In this document: positions 27,372 through 34,743 of the stretch, in pieces | Layout of the letters: each line of letters begins with the position of its first letter | Position numbering within the stretch: the stretch's first letter is position 1 | Assembly (NCBI GenBank): GCA_027068435.1 | Contig: JAMOTA010000037.1 | Coordinates: forward strand, 1 to 64,000 | Origin: Sulfurovum sp. | GTDB taxonomy: Bacteria > Campylobacterota > Campylobacteria > Campylobacterales > Sulfurovaceae | Length of the DNA: 64,000 nt | Direction: 5' to 3' | Notes under the pieces: generated by a model | Database searches by the model: none | Seen by the model: only the letters and a program-made list of their open reading frames with translations | Told to the model about the DNA's origin: nothing | Program-made: the position numbers and the translations under genes

Positions 27372-27842
27372 ATGGTTGAGTTAGATACGTTACCTATTAC
27401 TAGTAGTAAAAAACGGATAACAGCTTTTGTTATAGATGATCTTATGGTTGCTTTTTTGTTTTTAGTAATATTTTATGACCAACTCGCAGCGATAATATCT
27501 CCTGCTATAGAGGGTGTATCTACAGAAGATATGAGTCTTATAGAGAGTCAACTTAATCAGTTTAGCGTAGATAATCTTTTTATTATGCTCTGTATTAAAA
27601 TACTTTATCATACTGTACCTGTTTGGCAAAATGGAGTGACACTTGGAAAGTATTTTATGAAAATACGTGTTATAAACATAAATGATGGGTATAACCCTTC
27701 ATTTATACAAGCTTTGTTAAGAGCAGTATTGCGTATTCCTAGTGAAGTATTTTTCTATTTAGGTTTTATAATGGCATTTTTCATGCCTTTAAAACAGACA
27801 TTTCATGATAAGTTTTCAAGCTGTGTAGTTATAGATGCTTAA
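27372..27842 (+). CDS. RDD-family membrane protein
   Basis: The track begins at 27330 inside purD; I prefer ATG 27372 (MVELDTLPITSSKKRITAF), which gives about 156 aa and follows a GTAGGAAT site. The RDD signature is present as Arg in KKRITAFVIDDLMVAF and the paired Asp residues, followed by three membrane helices and the GVTLGKYFMKIRVI block (about residue 85-98). RDD proteins are small inner-membrane proteins, some linked to ion transport; the function here is open. Its 3' end overlaps the lptD start by 8 bp, so coupling is likely. Confidence 0.85.
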   Translation: MVELDTLPITSSKKRITAFVIDDLMVAFLFLVIFYDQLAAIISPAIEGVSTEDMSLIESQLNQFSVDNLFIMLCIKILYHTVPVWQNGVTLGKYFMKIRVININDGYNPSFIQALLRAVLRIPSEVFFYLGFIMAFFMPLKQTFHDKFSSCVVIDA

Positions 27843-29910
27843 AACTCTATGCTTGTTCTTACTCTTTATGGGTACCTATAGTTTAAACGCTATAGAAGCA
27901 AAGAACAAAATAGAAGTGACAGCAGAGAATGTAGAATCTACAAAAACAACGGTTTATGCTAAAGGTGAAGTGCTTGTTTATTATGATGGTGCAGTGATAA
28001 AATCTTCATCTGTCTCTTATGATAAAGTGACAAAACTCTTACGTTTTGATGGTAATGTTGAGATGATAGGTTACAAAGGTACAAAAGAGCATATGGCTCA
28101 TTTAGAGATAGATACCAAGAGTAAAGAGGTTACTTTTGAGGAACTATTTTTTGTAACTAAAAATGACGTGTGGCTCTTTACAGACAAGGCACGAAGAAGC
28201 GAAGGAAACTATAGTTTTGGAAGAAGTGTACTATCTAGTTGTAATGTAGATGATCCCATATGGAAAATGGTATTTTCTCACTCACTTTATGACAGTAAAG
28301 AGAAATACATGAAGATATATGATACGAAAGTTTATTTTGCAGATATTCCTATATTTTATACCCCATACATGGCATTCTCTACCTATAACGAGCGTAGTTC
28401 AGGCTTACTTTTCCCTCTTTTTGGTTACTCAGTTGAAGAGGGCTTTGTGTATGAACAGCCTATGTATTGGGCTATATCACCAAGTATGGATATAGAGTTT
28501 AATCCTCAGATACGTACCAAAAGAAGTATAGGATTTTACTCAACATTTCGTTTTGCAGATAGTAATCACTCTTCAGGAAAGTTAAGAGTAGGGTACTTTA
28601 AAGATAATGATAAATATGTAGCAGATTATAATTTACCTAATAACACCCATCATGGTTTAGAGTTTAATTATGAGTCTTCTCAAATTATTTCTGATAGACT
28701 AGCAAAAGGCTACACAGATGGACTCTATATTAATGCAACATTTTTAAATGATATAGATTATCTAAATCTACAAAAAACGCAGTTAAAACATTTCGGATTG
28801 GTACCTTTACAAGAGTCACGTCTGAATTATTATCTTTACAATACAAACTATTATGCTGGAGTGAATGCAAAGTATTTTATAGATACTCGTAAAACAGATA
28901 ATGATGATACCTTACAGATACTCCCATCTGTACAATTCAATAAATATGTAGATCATTTTATCTGGAATAATTTTACTTATAGTGTGAATTTTAATATGAA
29001 AAACTTTTATAGAAAAATAGGTACTACACTCAAACAAGCAGAGCTTAAAATTCCTTTGGCATTTACTTCTTCTCTTTTTGATGATTTTCTGAACTTTACT
29101 TTTTCTGAAGATTTATATTATAGTAAATTTTATTTTGGAAATGAGGTTTATGTAAATGATAAGTTTGAGTACTACAGTAACACTCATAAGATTAAAATAT
29201 TTACAGATTTGACAAAAAACTATGGTAAGTTTATTCATGTACTTCAACCATCATTTGAATATGTAAAACCAGGTAAGGAGAGTGAAAGTCCTATTAAATT
29301 TGATGACTTAATAGAAGAGCAAAAAGCACTTTTTACTGTGGGTTTACCTGAAGAACACTATACATTTTCTCTTAATCATTATCTTTATGATGAAAATATG
29401 AAATTAAAGTTTTATCAGCGTTTCTCTCAAATATATTATGTAGATAGAAGCTATAAGTTTTCAGATTTAAGTAATGAAATGCAGTATAATTGGAAAAATT
29501 GGAGATTTTATAATGATATTGTTTATGCTCCAGAGTATAAAAGGATACGTACATCCTCTACCCATATCTCATGGGATCATAATATTTATAAATTTAGTTT
29601 AGGACATACCTATAAGAAAATCTTGGTAGATCAGCCCAATATTTTACCTGCAAATGATGTAAGTTTAACTTTTTCATATATTTACAATGAAAAAATAAAT
29701 TTCAATGGAGGATTTACTTATAATATAGATGACTCCTCAAGTAAGCAATGGAGATTTGGTGGAAGTTATAAAGAGGATTGTTGGAGTGTATCAGCATCTA
29801 TTAGACAAGATATTACTCCTAGACCTACAGGATATACTACGGACAATACTTTTTATGTACAGTTTAATTTTATCCCTTTTGTTAGTCTAGGAACTGGAGA
29901 AGTAAAGTAG
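27835..29910 (+). CDS. lptD: LPS-assembly protein LptD
   Basis: A 691-aa outer-membrane protein with a signal peptide (residues 1-19). Residues 25-170 form the OstA-like periplasmic jellyroll (KIEVTAENVESTKTTVYAKG, then LLRFDGNVEMIGYKG) that receives lipopolysaccharide. The remaining part is the large LptD barrel, recognised by TPYMAFSTYNERSSGLLFPLFGY-like sequence (split here by PIFYTPYMAF and SSGLLFPLFGYS) and many Tyr/Asn-rich strands. With LptE it inserts LPS into the outer leaflet. Length is somewhat shorter than the enterobacterial protein, as usual in this phylum. It overlaps its neighbours on both sides. Confidence 0.93.
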   Translation: MLKTLCLFLLFMGTYSLNAIEAKNKIEVTAENVESTKTTVYAKGEVLVYYDGAVIKSSSVSYDKVTKLLRFDGNVEMIGYKGTKEHMAHLEIDTKSKEVTFEELFFVTKNDVWLFTDKARRSEGNYSFGRSVLSSCNVDDPIWKMVFSHSLYDSKEKYMKIYDTKVYFADIPIFYTPYMAFSTYNERSSGLLFPLFGYSVEEGFVYEQPMYWAISPSMDIEFNPQIRTKRSIGFYSTFRFADSNHSSGKLRVGYFKDNDKYVADYNLPNNTHHGLEFNYESSQIISDRLAKGYTDGLYINATFLNDIDYLNLQKTQLKHFGLVPLQESRLNYYLYNTNYYAGVNAKYFIDTRKTDNDDTLQILPSVQFNKYVDHFIWNNFTYSVNFNMKNFYRKIGTTLKQAELKIPLAFTSSLFDDFLNFTFSEDLYYSKFYFGNEVYVNDKFEYYSNTHKIKIFTDLTKNYGKFIHVLQPSFEYVKPGKESESPIKFDDLIEEQKALFTVGLPEEHYTFSLNHYLYDENMKLKFYQRFSQIYYVDRSYKFSDLSNEMQYNWKNWRFYNDIVYAPEYKRIRTSSTHISWDHNIYKFSLGHTYKKILVDQPNILPANDVSLTFSYIYNEKINFNGGFTYNIDDSSSKQWRFGGSYKEDCWSVSASIRQDITPRPTGYTTDNTFYVQFNFIPFVSLGTGEVK

Positions 29911-30179
29911 TGCATACGCCAATAGAAGAGATAGACAAGGCTTTAGATGTACTTGCTTTACCAAAGTTAATCACCAAAGCAGATATTAAAAAACAGTATC
30001 GCTTTTTTGCTAGGAAATATCACCCTGATAGAGGGGGAAATACTCAAGATATGGAACAAATCAACTATGCCTATGCCTTTTTGATGAACTATATAGAAGA
30101 GTTTCGTTATACTTTTGATGAACATGAAGTCAATAAACAATTTCCAGGAATAGATTATGCTAAGCAATTCAACCCCTAA
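29910..30179 (+). CDS. J-domain protein
   Basis: An 89-aa protein consisting almost only of a J domain: helix II with KKQYRFFARKYHPDRGG, containing the HPD tripeptide (about residues 38-40) that stimulates Hsp70 ATPase, and helix III with MEQINYAYAFLMNYIEEF. It lacks the zinc and C-terminal domains of DnaJ (encoded at 50294). It starts at the lptD stop and overlaps the next gene by 23 bp, so it is made in step with them. Its Hsp70 partner and target are unknown. Confidence 0.88.
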   Translation: MHTPIEEIDKALDVLALPKLITKADIKKQYRFFARKYHPDRGGNTQDMEQINYAYAFLMNYIEEFRYTFDEHEVNKQFPGIDYAKQFNP

Positions 30180-30852
30180 TATATACTTTAAAGATAAAGA
30201 GGATGCTGTCTCTAAGTTAATAGAAACATTGCCACTTAGTTTACTTGAAGATAATGAAACCGTCATTATTGGAGTAAGTGAAGAGGGTGTCTATTTTTCA
30301 AATCAAATTGCAAAGGTAGTAGAATCCCAAATGGATATTTTACTTACTGCAGCGATTGTAGCTCCTAATAATCAAGAATTGGCTATTGCTATGGTCTCTG
30401 AGACGGAGGAAGTGGTAATGCATAAAGCCCTTATAGATTCTTTTGAGATTAATGAAGACTATATTTATAGTGAAGCTCACCGTAAATATGAAGAAGAGGT
30501 CTTAACCTATGTTTACAAATATCGTCAAGGTAAAGATTTGGTATCTTTAAAAGGAAAATATGTAGTTTTAGTTGATGAGTGTATTGAAACAGGGCTTACC
30601 ATGATGGTGGCTTTAAAGTCGGTAATAGCAAGAGATGCAAAAAATATTTACATAGCAACACCTATCTTAGATAAGAATGTTTATGAAAATTTTCTCTCTG
30701 TTTGTGATGGTGTTTTCTGCCCTCATAAGATACAAGACTATATTTCGATAGAATACTACTATGAAAACTATGAAAAATTAGATTTTGATGATATATCGGA
30801 AATTGTAAAATCTCAAGAGAATAAAAATAAATTAGAAAATAAAAAGGATTAA
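30157..30852 (+). CDS. Phosphoribosyltransferase-like protein
   Basis: A 231-aa protein with the type I phosphoribosyltransferase layout: TVIIGVSEEGVYFSNQIAK (about 35-53, pyrophosphate loop region) and VVLVDECIETGLTMMVAL (about 142-159), the PRPP-binding motif with two acidic residues followed by a Thr/Gly turn. The C-terminal DGVFCPHKIQDYISIEYYY is seen in a family of PRTase-like proteins of unknown substrate. It may salvage a base or act as a regulator. It overlaps the J-domain gene and precedes pnp by 7 bp. Confidence 0.75.
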   Translation: MLSNSTPNIYFKDKEDAVSKLIETLPLSLLEDNETVIIGVSEEGVYFSNQIAKVVESQMDILLTAAIVAPNNQELAIAMVSETEEVVMHKALIDSFEINEDYIYSEAHRKYEEEVLTYVYKYRQGKDLVSLKGKYVVLVDECIETGLTMMVALKSVIARDAKNIYIATPILDKNVYENFLSVCDGVFCPHKIQDYISIEYYYENYEKLDFDDISEIVKSQENKNKLENKKD

Positions 30853-30859
30853 TATTAAT

Positions 30860-33007
30860 ATGCAAGAACAGATAAGAGAAGAACAGACAATCGAGATAAA
30901 TGTAAATGGTTTAAATGAGATATTTGAATGTAACAAAATAGCTAAACAAGCAAGTGGTGCTGTGATGTATAGACAAGGTAACGCTGTACTTATTGCGGCA
31001 GTTGCTATAGATGAAAAATCTGTTGAGGAGGATTTTCTTCCTTTAACTGTTCAGTATATGGAGAAGTCTTATGCCGCAGCTAAGATACCAGGTGGATTTA
31101 TAAAAAGAGAGACAAAACCAGGTGACTTTGAGACATTAACATCACGTATTGTTGACCGTTCTTTAAGACCACTTTTTCCAAAAGGTTTTCATTTTCCTGT
31201 GACTATTAGTATTATGGTAGTAAGTTCAGATGCTGAAGTAGATATGCAAGTTGCAGCTCTTCACGCAGCTAACGCAGCACTTTACATCTCAGACATTCCT
31301 TTTTCTACAAGTATAGCAGCGGTACGTATGGGAACAGTTGGAGATGATATCGTAGTAAACCCTACACTCTCTCAGCAAGCTAAAAGTGAACTTGACCTAC
31401 TTGTTGTAGGTTCAGGTAAAGATATTGTAATGATAGAGATGCGTACCTTAGCCTCAGAACAAGATGAAGTACAACGTGCTAACGAATTTAATGAGTCAGC
31501 ACTTATTGAAGTTATATCAATGGCAGCAGAGGCTATCGAGAAAGCTACACAAGCTTATGAAGAGGCGTTTACTCCATTAGTAAGAGAGCCATTGACTCTT
31601 GTTCTAGCAGAAGAGAAAGTAGATAAAACACTGTATGCTTATATAGAGAGTAATTATGCTGAAGATGTAGAAAAAGCTATCTCACACATGGCTAAAAGTG
31701 AACGCTCTTCAGAACTTAAAAAAGTACGTATTCGTGTTATGGAAGCCTTAGAAACAGAAGGAAAAGAAGCAGATAAAGAGTTAGTCTCTAAAGTACTTGA
31801 GCGTTACAAAAAAACTGTAGTAAGAGCGATGATACTAGAGAAAAATGTTAGAGCTGATGGAAGAGCATTAGATGAAGTAAGACCTATTAGCATTGAGACT
31901 AATCTCCTACCTTCTGTTCATGGTTCATGTCTCTTTACACGTGGACAGACACAAGCACTTGTAACGGTAACTCTTGGAGATAAAAAAGATGCACAGATGT
32001 ATGAGCTGATTACCGAGAAAAATTCTCAGTCAGAGAAGTTTATGGTACATTACAACTTCCCTGGGTACTCTGTAGGTGAAGCAAAATACATAGGAGCTCC
32101 GGGAAGAAGAGAGTTAGGACATGGTAACCTCGGTAAAAGAGCTATTGAGCCTGTATTAGATATTAACTATGATGGTAGTATCCGTATGGTATCTGAGATT
32201 TTAGAGAGTAACGGTTCATCTTCTATGGCTACTATCTGTGGTGGCTCTTTAGCACTTCGTGGTGCAGAGGTAAACATGGTTGATCTTGTAGCAGGTATCG
32301 CAATGGGGCTAGTTACAGATGGTGAGAAATACGCTGTACTTACTGATATTATGGGACTTGAAGATCATGATGGTGATATGGACTTTAAAGTAGCAGGTAC
32401 AAAACATGGTATTACTGCGTTACAAATGGATATTAAGTTAGGTGGTATTGATCTGTCTGTCTTAAAAGATGCACTTGAAAAAGCGAGTAAAGGTAAAAAC
32501 CATATCTTAGAGCTTATGGAAGAGGCTGAAAAAAGCATAGAGACGAGTGAAGCACTACCAAGTACAGAATACTTCAATGTACACCCAAGTAAAATAGGTG
32601 ACATCATCGGTAAAGCAGGGGCTACTATTCGTGAAATCATAGAGAAGTTTGAAGTAAGTATCGACCTTGACCGTGATGTAGGTGGTGTTAAAGTTGCAGG
32701 TGGAGATAAAGAGAAAGTGGAAGCAGCAAAAGCTCACATAGAGAGCATCGCCTCTGCACCTCTAAAAAAACAGATGGTTTACAAAGTAGGCGAAGAGTAT
32801 AAAGGTAAAGTAAAAAGAATCGTAGATTTTGGTCTTTTTGTTGAGATGCCAGATGGTTTTGATGCACTACTCCATATCTCAAAAGTAGCAAAAGAGAGAG
32901 TAAACAACCTTACTGAGCGTTACAATGAAGGTGACGAGATAACTGTAGTGGTTATGGAACAAAAAGGTAAAAAAGTTGAGTTGGCTACATTGGATTTTTT
33001 AGCTTAA
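30860..33007 (+). CDS. pnp: Polyribonucleotide nucleotidyltransferase (PNPase)
   Basis: A 715-aa phosphorolytic 3'-5' exoribonuclease. Two RNase PH domains are visible: the first with FIKRETKPGDFETLTSRIVD (about 80-98) and the second with RADGRALDEVRPI (about 330-342), KNSQSEKFMVHYNFP and GRRELGHGNLGKRA (about 410). A KH domain (IGDIIGKAGATIREI, about 575-590) and an S1 domain (YKGKVKRIVDFGLFVEMPDG, about 640) follow. It degrades mRNA and can add tails. The order of domains and length are standard. It is the last gene of the lptD-PRTase-pnp run. Confidence 0.97.
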   Translation: MQEQIREEQTIEINVNGLNEIFECNKIAKQASGAVMYRQGNAVLIAAVAIDEKSVEEDFLPLTVQYMEKSYAAAKIPGGFIKRETKPGDFETLTSRIVDRSLRPLFPKGFHFPVTISIMVVSSDAEVDMQVAALHAANAALYISDIPFSTSIAAVRMGTVGDDIVVNPTLSQQAKSELDLLVVGSGKDIVMIEMRTLASEQDEVQRANEFNESALIEVISMAAEAIEKATQAYEEAFTPLVREPLTLVLAEEKVDKTLYAYIESNYAEDVEKAISHMAKSERSSELKKVRIRVMEALETEGKEADKELVSKVLERYKKTVVRAMILEKNVRADGRALDEVRPISIETNLLPSVHGSCLFTRGQTQALVTVTLGDKKDAQMYELITEKNSQSEKFMVHYNFPGYSVGEAKYIGAPGRRELGHGNLGKRAIEPVLDINYDGSIRMVSEILESNGSSSMATICGGSLALRGAEVNMVDLVAGIAMGLVTDGEKYAVLTDIMGLEDHDGDMDFKVAGTKHGITALQMDIKLGGIDLSVLKDALEKASKGKNHILELMEEAEKSIETSEALPSTEYFNVHPSKIGDIIGKAGATIREIIEKFEVSIDLDRDVGGVKVAGGDKEKVEAAKAHIESIASAPLKKQMVYKVGEEYKGKVKRIVDFGLFVEMPDGFDALLHISKVAKERVNNLTERYNEGDEITVVVMEQKGKKVELATLDFLA

Positions 33008-33169
33008 GTTAAATTTATTTTAGTTATAATTTCGGCGTTTAAAAGTATTTAGTAGGGAAATGTAGGCATTTATGTTTATGTTGGTAATGGAGACATTATT
33101 TACGCTATCCGAACAGACTTTGTAATCAGTCAACGGGGACTTAAAGCCCATTAATTTAAAGGATATAAA

Positions 33170-33478
33170 ATGAAAAAGTTTTTCTTACTTTTCTTAGCAC
33201 TTGGTGCTGTTGCATTTGCTGGTGAAGCAGATGGTGAATCTATGATTAAAGCATACTCAGTAGTTGCTGCTGGTGTTGGTCTTGGTCTTGCTGCTCTTGG
33301 TGGAGCTGTTGGTATGGGTCACACAGCTGCTGCGACTATTGCTGGTACTGCTAGAAACCCAGGTCTTGGTGCTAAACTAATGACTACTATGTTTATTGCT
33401 CTTGCGATGATTGAAGCACAAGTTATCTATACATTGGTAATTGCACTTATCGCTCTTTACGCTAACCCATTTCTTTAA
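33170..33478 (+). CDS. atpE: ATP synthase F0 subunit c
   Basis: A 102-aa proteolipid. An N-terminal signal-like segment (MKKFFLLFLALGAVAFAGE) precedes the two ring helices: GVGLGLAALGGAVGMGHTAA with a glycine-rich first helix, a polar loop ARNPGLG, and the second helix MFIALAMIEAQVIYTLV, whose Glu carries the ion. No other atp genes are near, as usual for this phylum, where atpE is separate. The c-ring rotates as ions pass, driving ATP synthesis. A strong terminator follows. Confidence 0.96.
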   Translation: MKKFFLLFLALGAVAFAGEADGESMIKAYSVVAAGVGLGLAALGGAVGMGHTAAATIAGTARNPGLGAKLMTTMFIALAMIEAQVIYTLVIALIALYANPFL

Positions 33479-33495
33479 TAGTTAGCCAAAAGTTT

Positions 33496-33528
33496 AAGGT
33501 TGTAGCGGTATAATTCGCTACAACTTTA
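33496..33528 (+). terminator. Terminator of atpE
   Basis: GTTGTAGCG (33499-33507) and CGCTACAAC (33516-33524) form a perfect 9-bp stem extended by AAG/TTT with a G-U pair. It starts about 20 bp after the atpE stop and ends in TTTA. Confidence 0.75.
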
Positions 33529-33574
33529 TGTTATCCTCAGTTTAAGTTTTGTAGTACTTTAACTACGTTTAGAT

Positions 33575-33658
33575 GCACCAGTGGTGGAACGGTAGACACG
33601 CGGGCTTGAGGGGCTCGTGCTTCGCGGCGTGGAGGTTCAAATCCTCTCTGGTGCACCA
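33575..33658 (+). tRNA. tRNA-Leu(GAG)
   Basis: Acceptor arms GCACCAG and CTGGTGC pair fully, followed by discriminator A and an encoded CCA. The anticodon arm CGGGC/GCTCG closes the loop TTGAGGG with anticodon GAG. A long variable arm (TGCTTCGCGGCG) and the T arm GGAGG-TTCAAAT-CCTCT are as expected for a type II leucine tRNA. It marks the left side of the accessory block that follows. Confidence 0.96.
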
Positions 33659-33700
33659 CCTTTTTATTTACACTCCAAACACATTTAACTTAATCAAAAA

Positions 33701-34189
33701 CTACTTTTTAAAACTTTCTATATCTGTATCAAATTTTTCATAACAGTAACTATAAACTTTATCGTAAATAGCTATGAGGTCACCACTTTTTACATAGATG
33801 AACTCTATGTTTTCTACTATCTCTTCTTCGTTGTAGCTATATTCGTGAGTTATCTCGTTTCTGTTGGCTCTTAGGCTTACCCACTCGCTTTTATCTAGTA
33901 TCTTTAACTCTTCAAGTCTGTTAAGTCTGTCTATAAAACTCATCTTTTTTACAGGTTCTTTTGCTAACTCTAAGATGAGAGGGAAAACTTTTTCCCCTAA
34001 AGTGTCTTGAAGCTTGGTAAATCTAAATAACATTTGGTCAAGTATGGAGACAAAAATATCATCAAGGTCATTATATTTTTCTACATCTAATGGCATAATA
34101 AACTTTATTTTATGTAAAGCACTTTCCAATCTTTTTTTATGTAATGAAGACTCAAAAAGTCTCTCTTTTAGTATTTTCTTACTGTTCAT
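33701..34189 (-). CDS. HEPN-domain toxin of an MNT/HEPN (HepT-type) pair
   Basis: A 162-aa all-helical protein with the ribonuclease motif RNEITHEY (about residue 107-114), exactly the RX4HXY pattern of HepT toxins, where the tyrosine is the residue AMPylated by the partner. The N-terminal half (DIFVSILDQMLFRFTKLQDT) matches the helix bundle of the family. It overlaps the nucleotidyltransferase gene by 4 bp, so they are translated as a pair. By family it cuts RNA (for example tRNA ends) when not modified. It is the last gene of the minus-strand block and faces tRNA-Leu. Confidence 0.85.
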   Translation of the reverse strand: MNSKKILKERLFESSLHKKRLESALHKIKFIMPLDVEKYNDLDDIFVSILDQMLFRFTKLQDTLGEKVFPLILELAKEPVKKMSFIDRLNRLEELKILDKSEWVSLRANRNEITHEYSYNEEEIVENIEFIYVKSGDLIAIYDKVYSYCYEKFDTDIESFKK

Positions 34190-34473
34190 AACTCTACTCC
34201 ATGTTTAAGTGCTTCTTGTTCTATGAGTCTTGTTTTGTCTTTTGAGAGTACTACATCTATTTTTTGTTCACCTATTTTATCTTTTAGGGTGATTAAAAAT
34301 TTTATTTTGTTTTCAAGGGTGGCTTGGGTTTTGGATGTTTGAATGTAGAGGTCTATGTCGCCCCCTTTTTTGCTGTCATCTACGCGACTACCAAAAAGAG
34401 AGATGCTCCCCTCACTAAACACCTCTAAAAAACACTCTTTTATACTCTGCTGTTCATACTTACTTAGTCTCAT
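34186..34473 (-). CDS. MNT-type nucleotidyltransferase antitoxin (MntA-like)
   Basis: A 95-aa minimal nucleotidyltransferase with GSRVDDSKKGGDIDLYI (about residues 28-44), the GS-X9-DxD active site of MNT proteins. Family members of this size AMPylate the tyrosine of the HEPN partner and so silence it. The C-terminus (KIGEQKIDVVLSKDKTRLIE, then EALKHGVEL) is nearly repeated in the decayed remnant at 6490-6600. It precedes and overlaps the HEPN gene. The gene lies 60 bp downstream of the zinc-ribbon gene of the large block, so it could be cotranscribed or a separate unit. Confidence 0.87.
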   Translation of the reverse strand: MRLSKYEQQSIKECFLEVFSEGSISLFGSRVDDSKKGGDIDLYIQTSKTQATLENKIKFLITLKDKIGEQKIDVVLSKDKTRLIEQEALKHGVEL

Positions 34474-34533
34474 GGTTTTTTACCTTTATTGTAGTGTTTA
34501 TTGTACCTCTACAGCACTTAAAGCTTTTAAACA

Positions 34534-34734
34534 TTATGAAAATATATTTTTCAAACCATTCACTAAACTCTCTAAAGGTGTACTACTTGCATCTCTTTGT
34601 GTCTTAGCTCCACACTTAGGGCAAGAGGCATACTCTAGCCCCCAACTCATGTCAAATGCGTCACCTTTGGGTTTGATGCGTTTTGACCAGTGGCACTTTG
34701 GGCATTTTAGGGTAAAGGGTTGAGGTGCTATCAT
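34534..34734 (-). CDS. Small zinc-ribbon protein
   Basis: A 66-aa protein with two Cys pairs, CPKCHWSKRI (residues 10-19) and CPKCGAKT (about 38-45), a classic zinc ribbon. The N-terminal TLKCPKC and the spacing of 24 residues would fold around one zinc ion. It lies 9 bp after the membrane Hsp70-like gene, so it belongs to the same transcript. Such ribbons often bind nucleic acid or proteins. No family was recognised beyond the fold. Confidence 0.7.
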   Translation of the reverse strand: MIAPQPFTLKCPKCHWSKRIKPKGDAFDMSWGLEYASCPKCGAKTQRDASSTPLESLVNGLKNIFS

Positions 34735-34743
34735 TTTTCTTCC

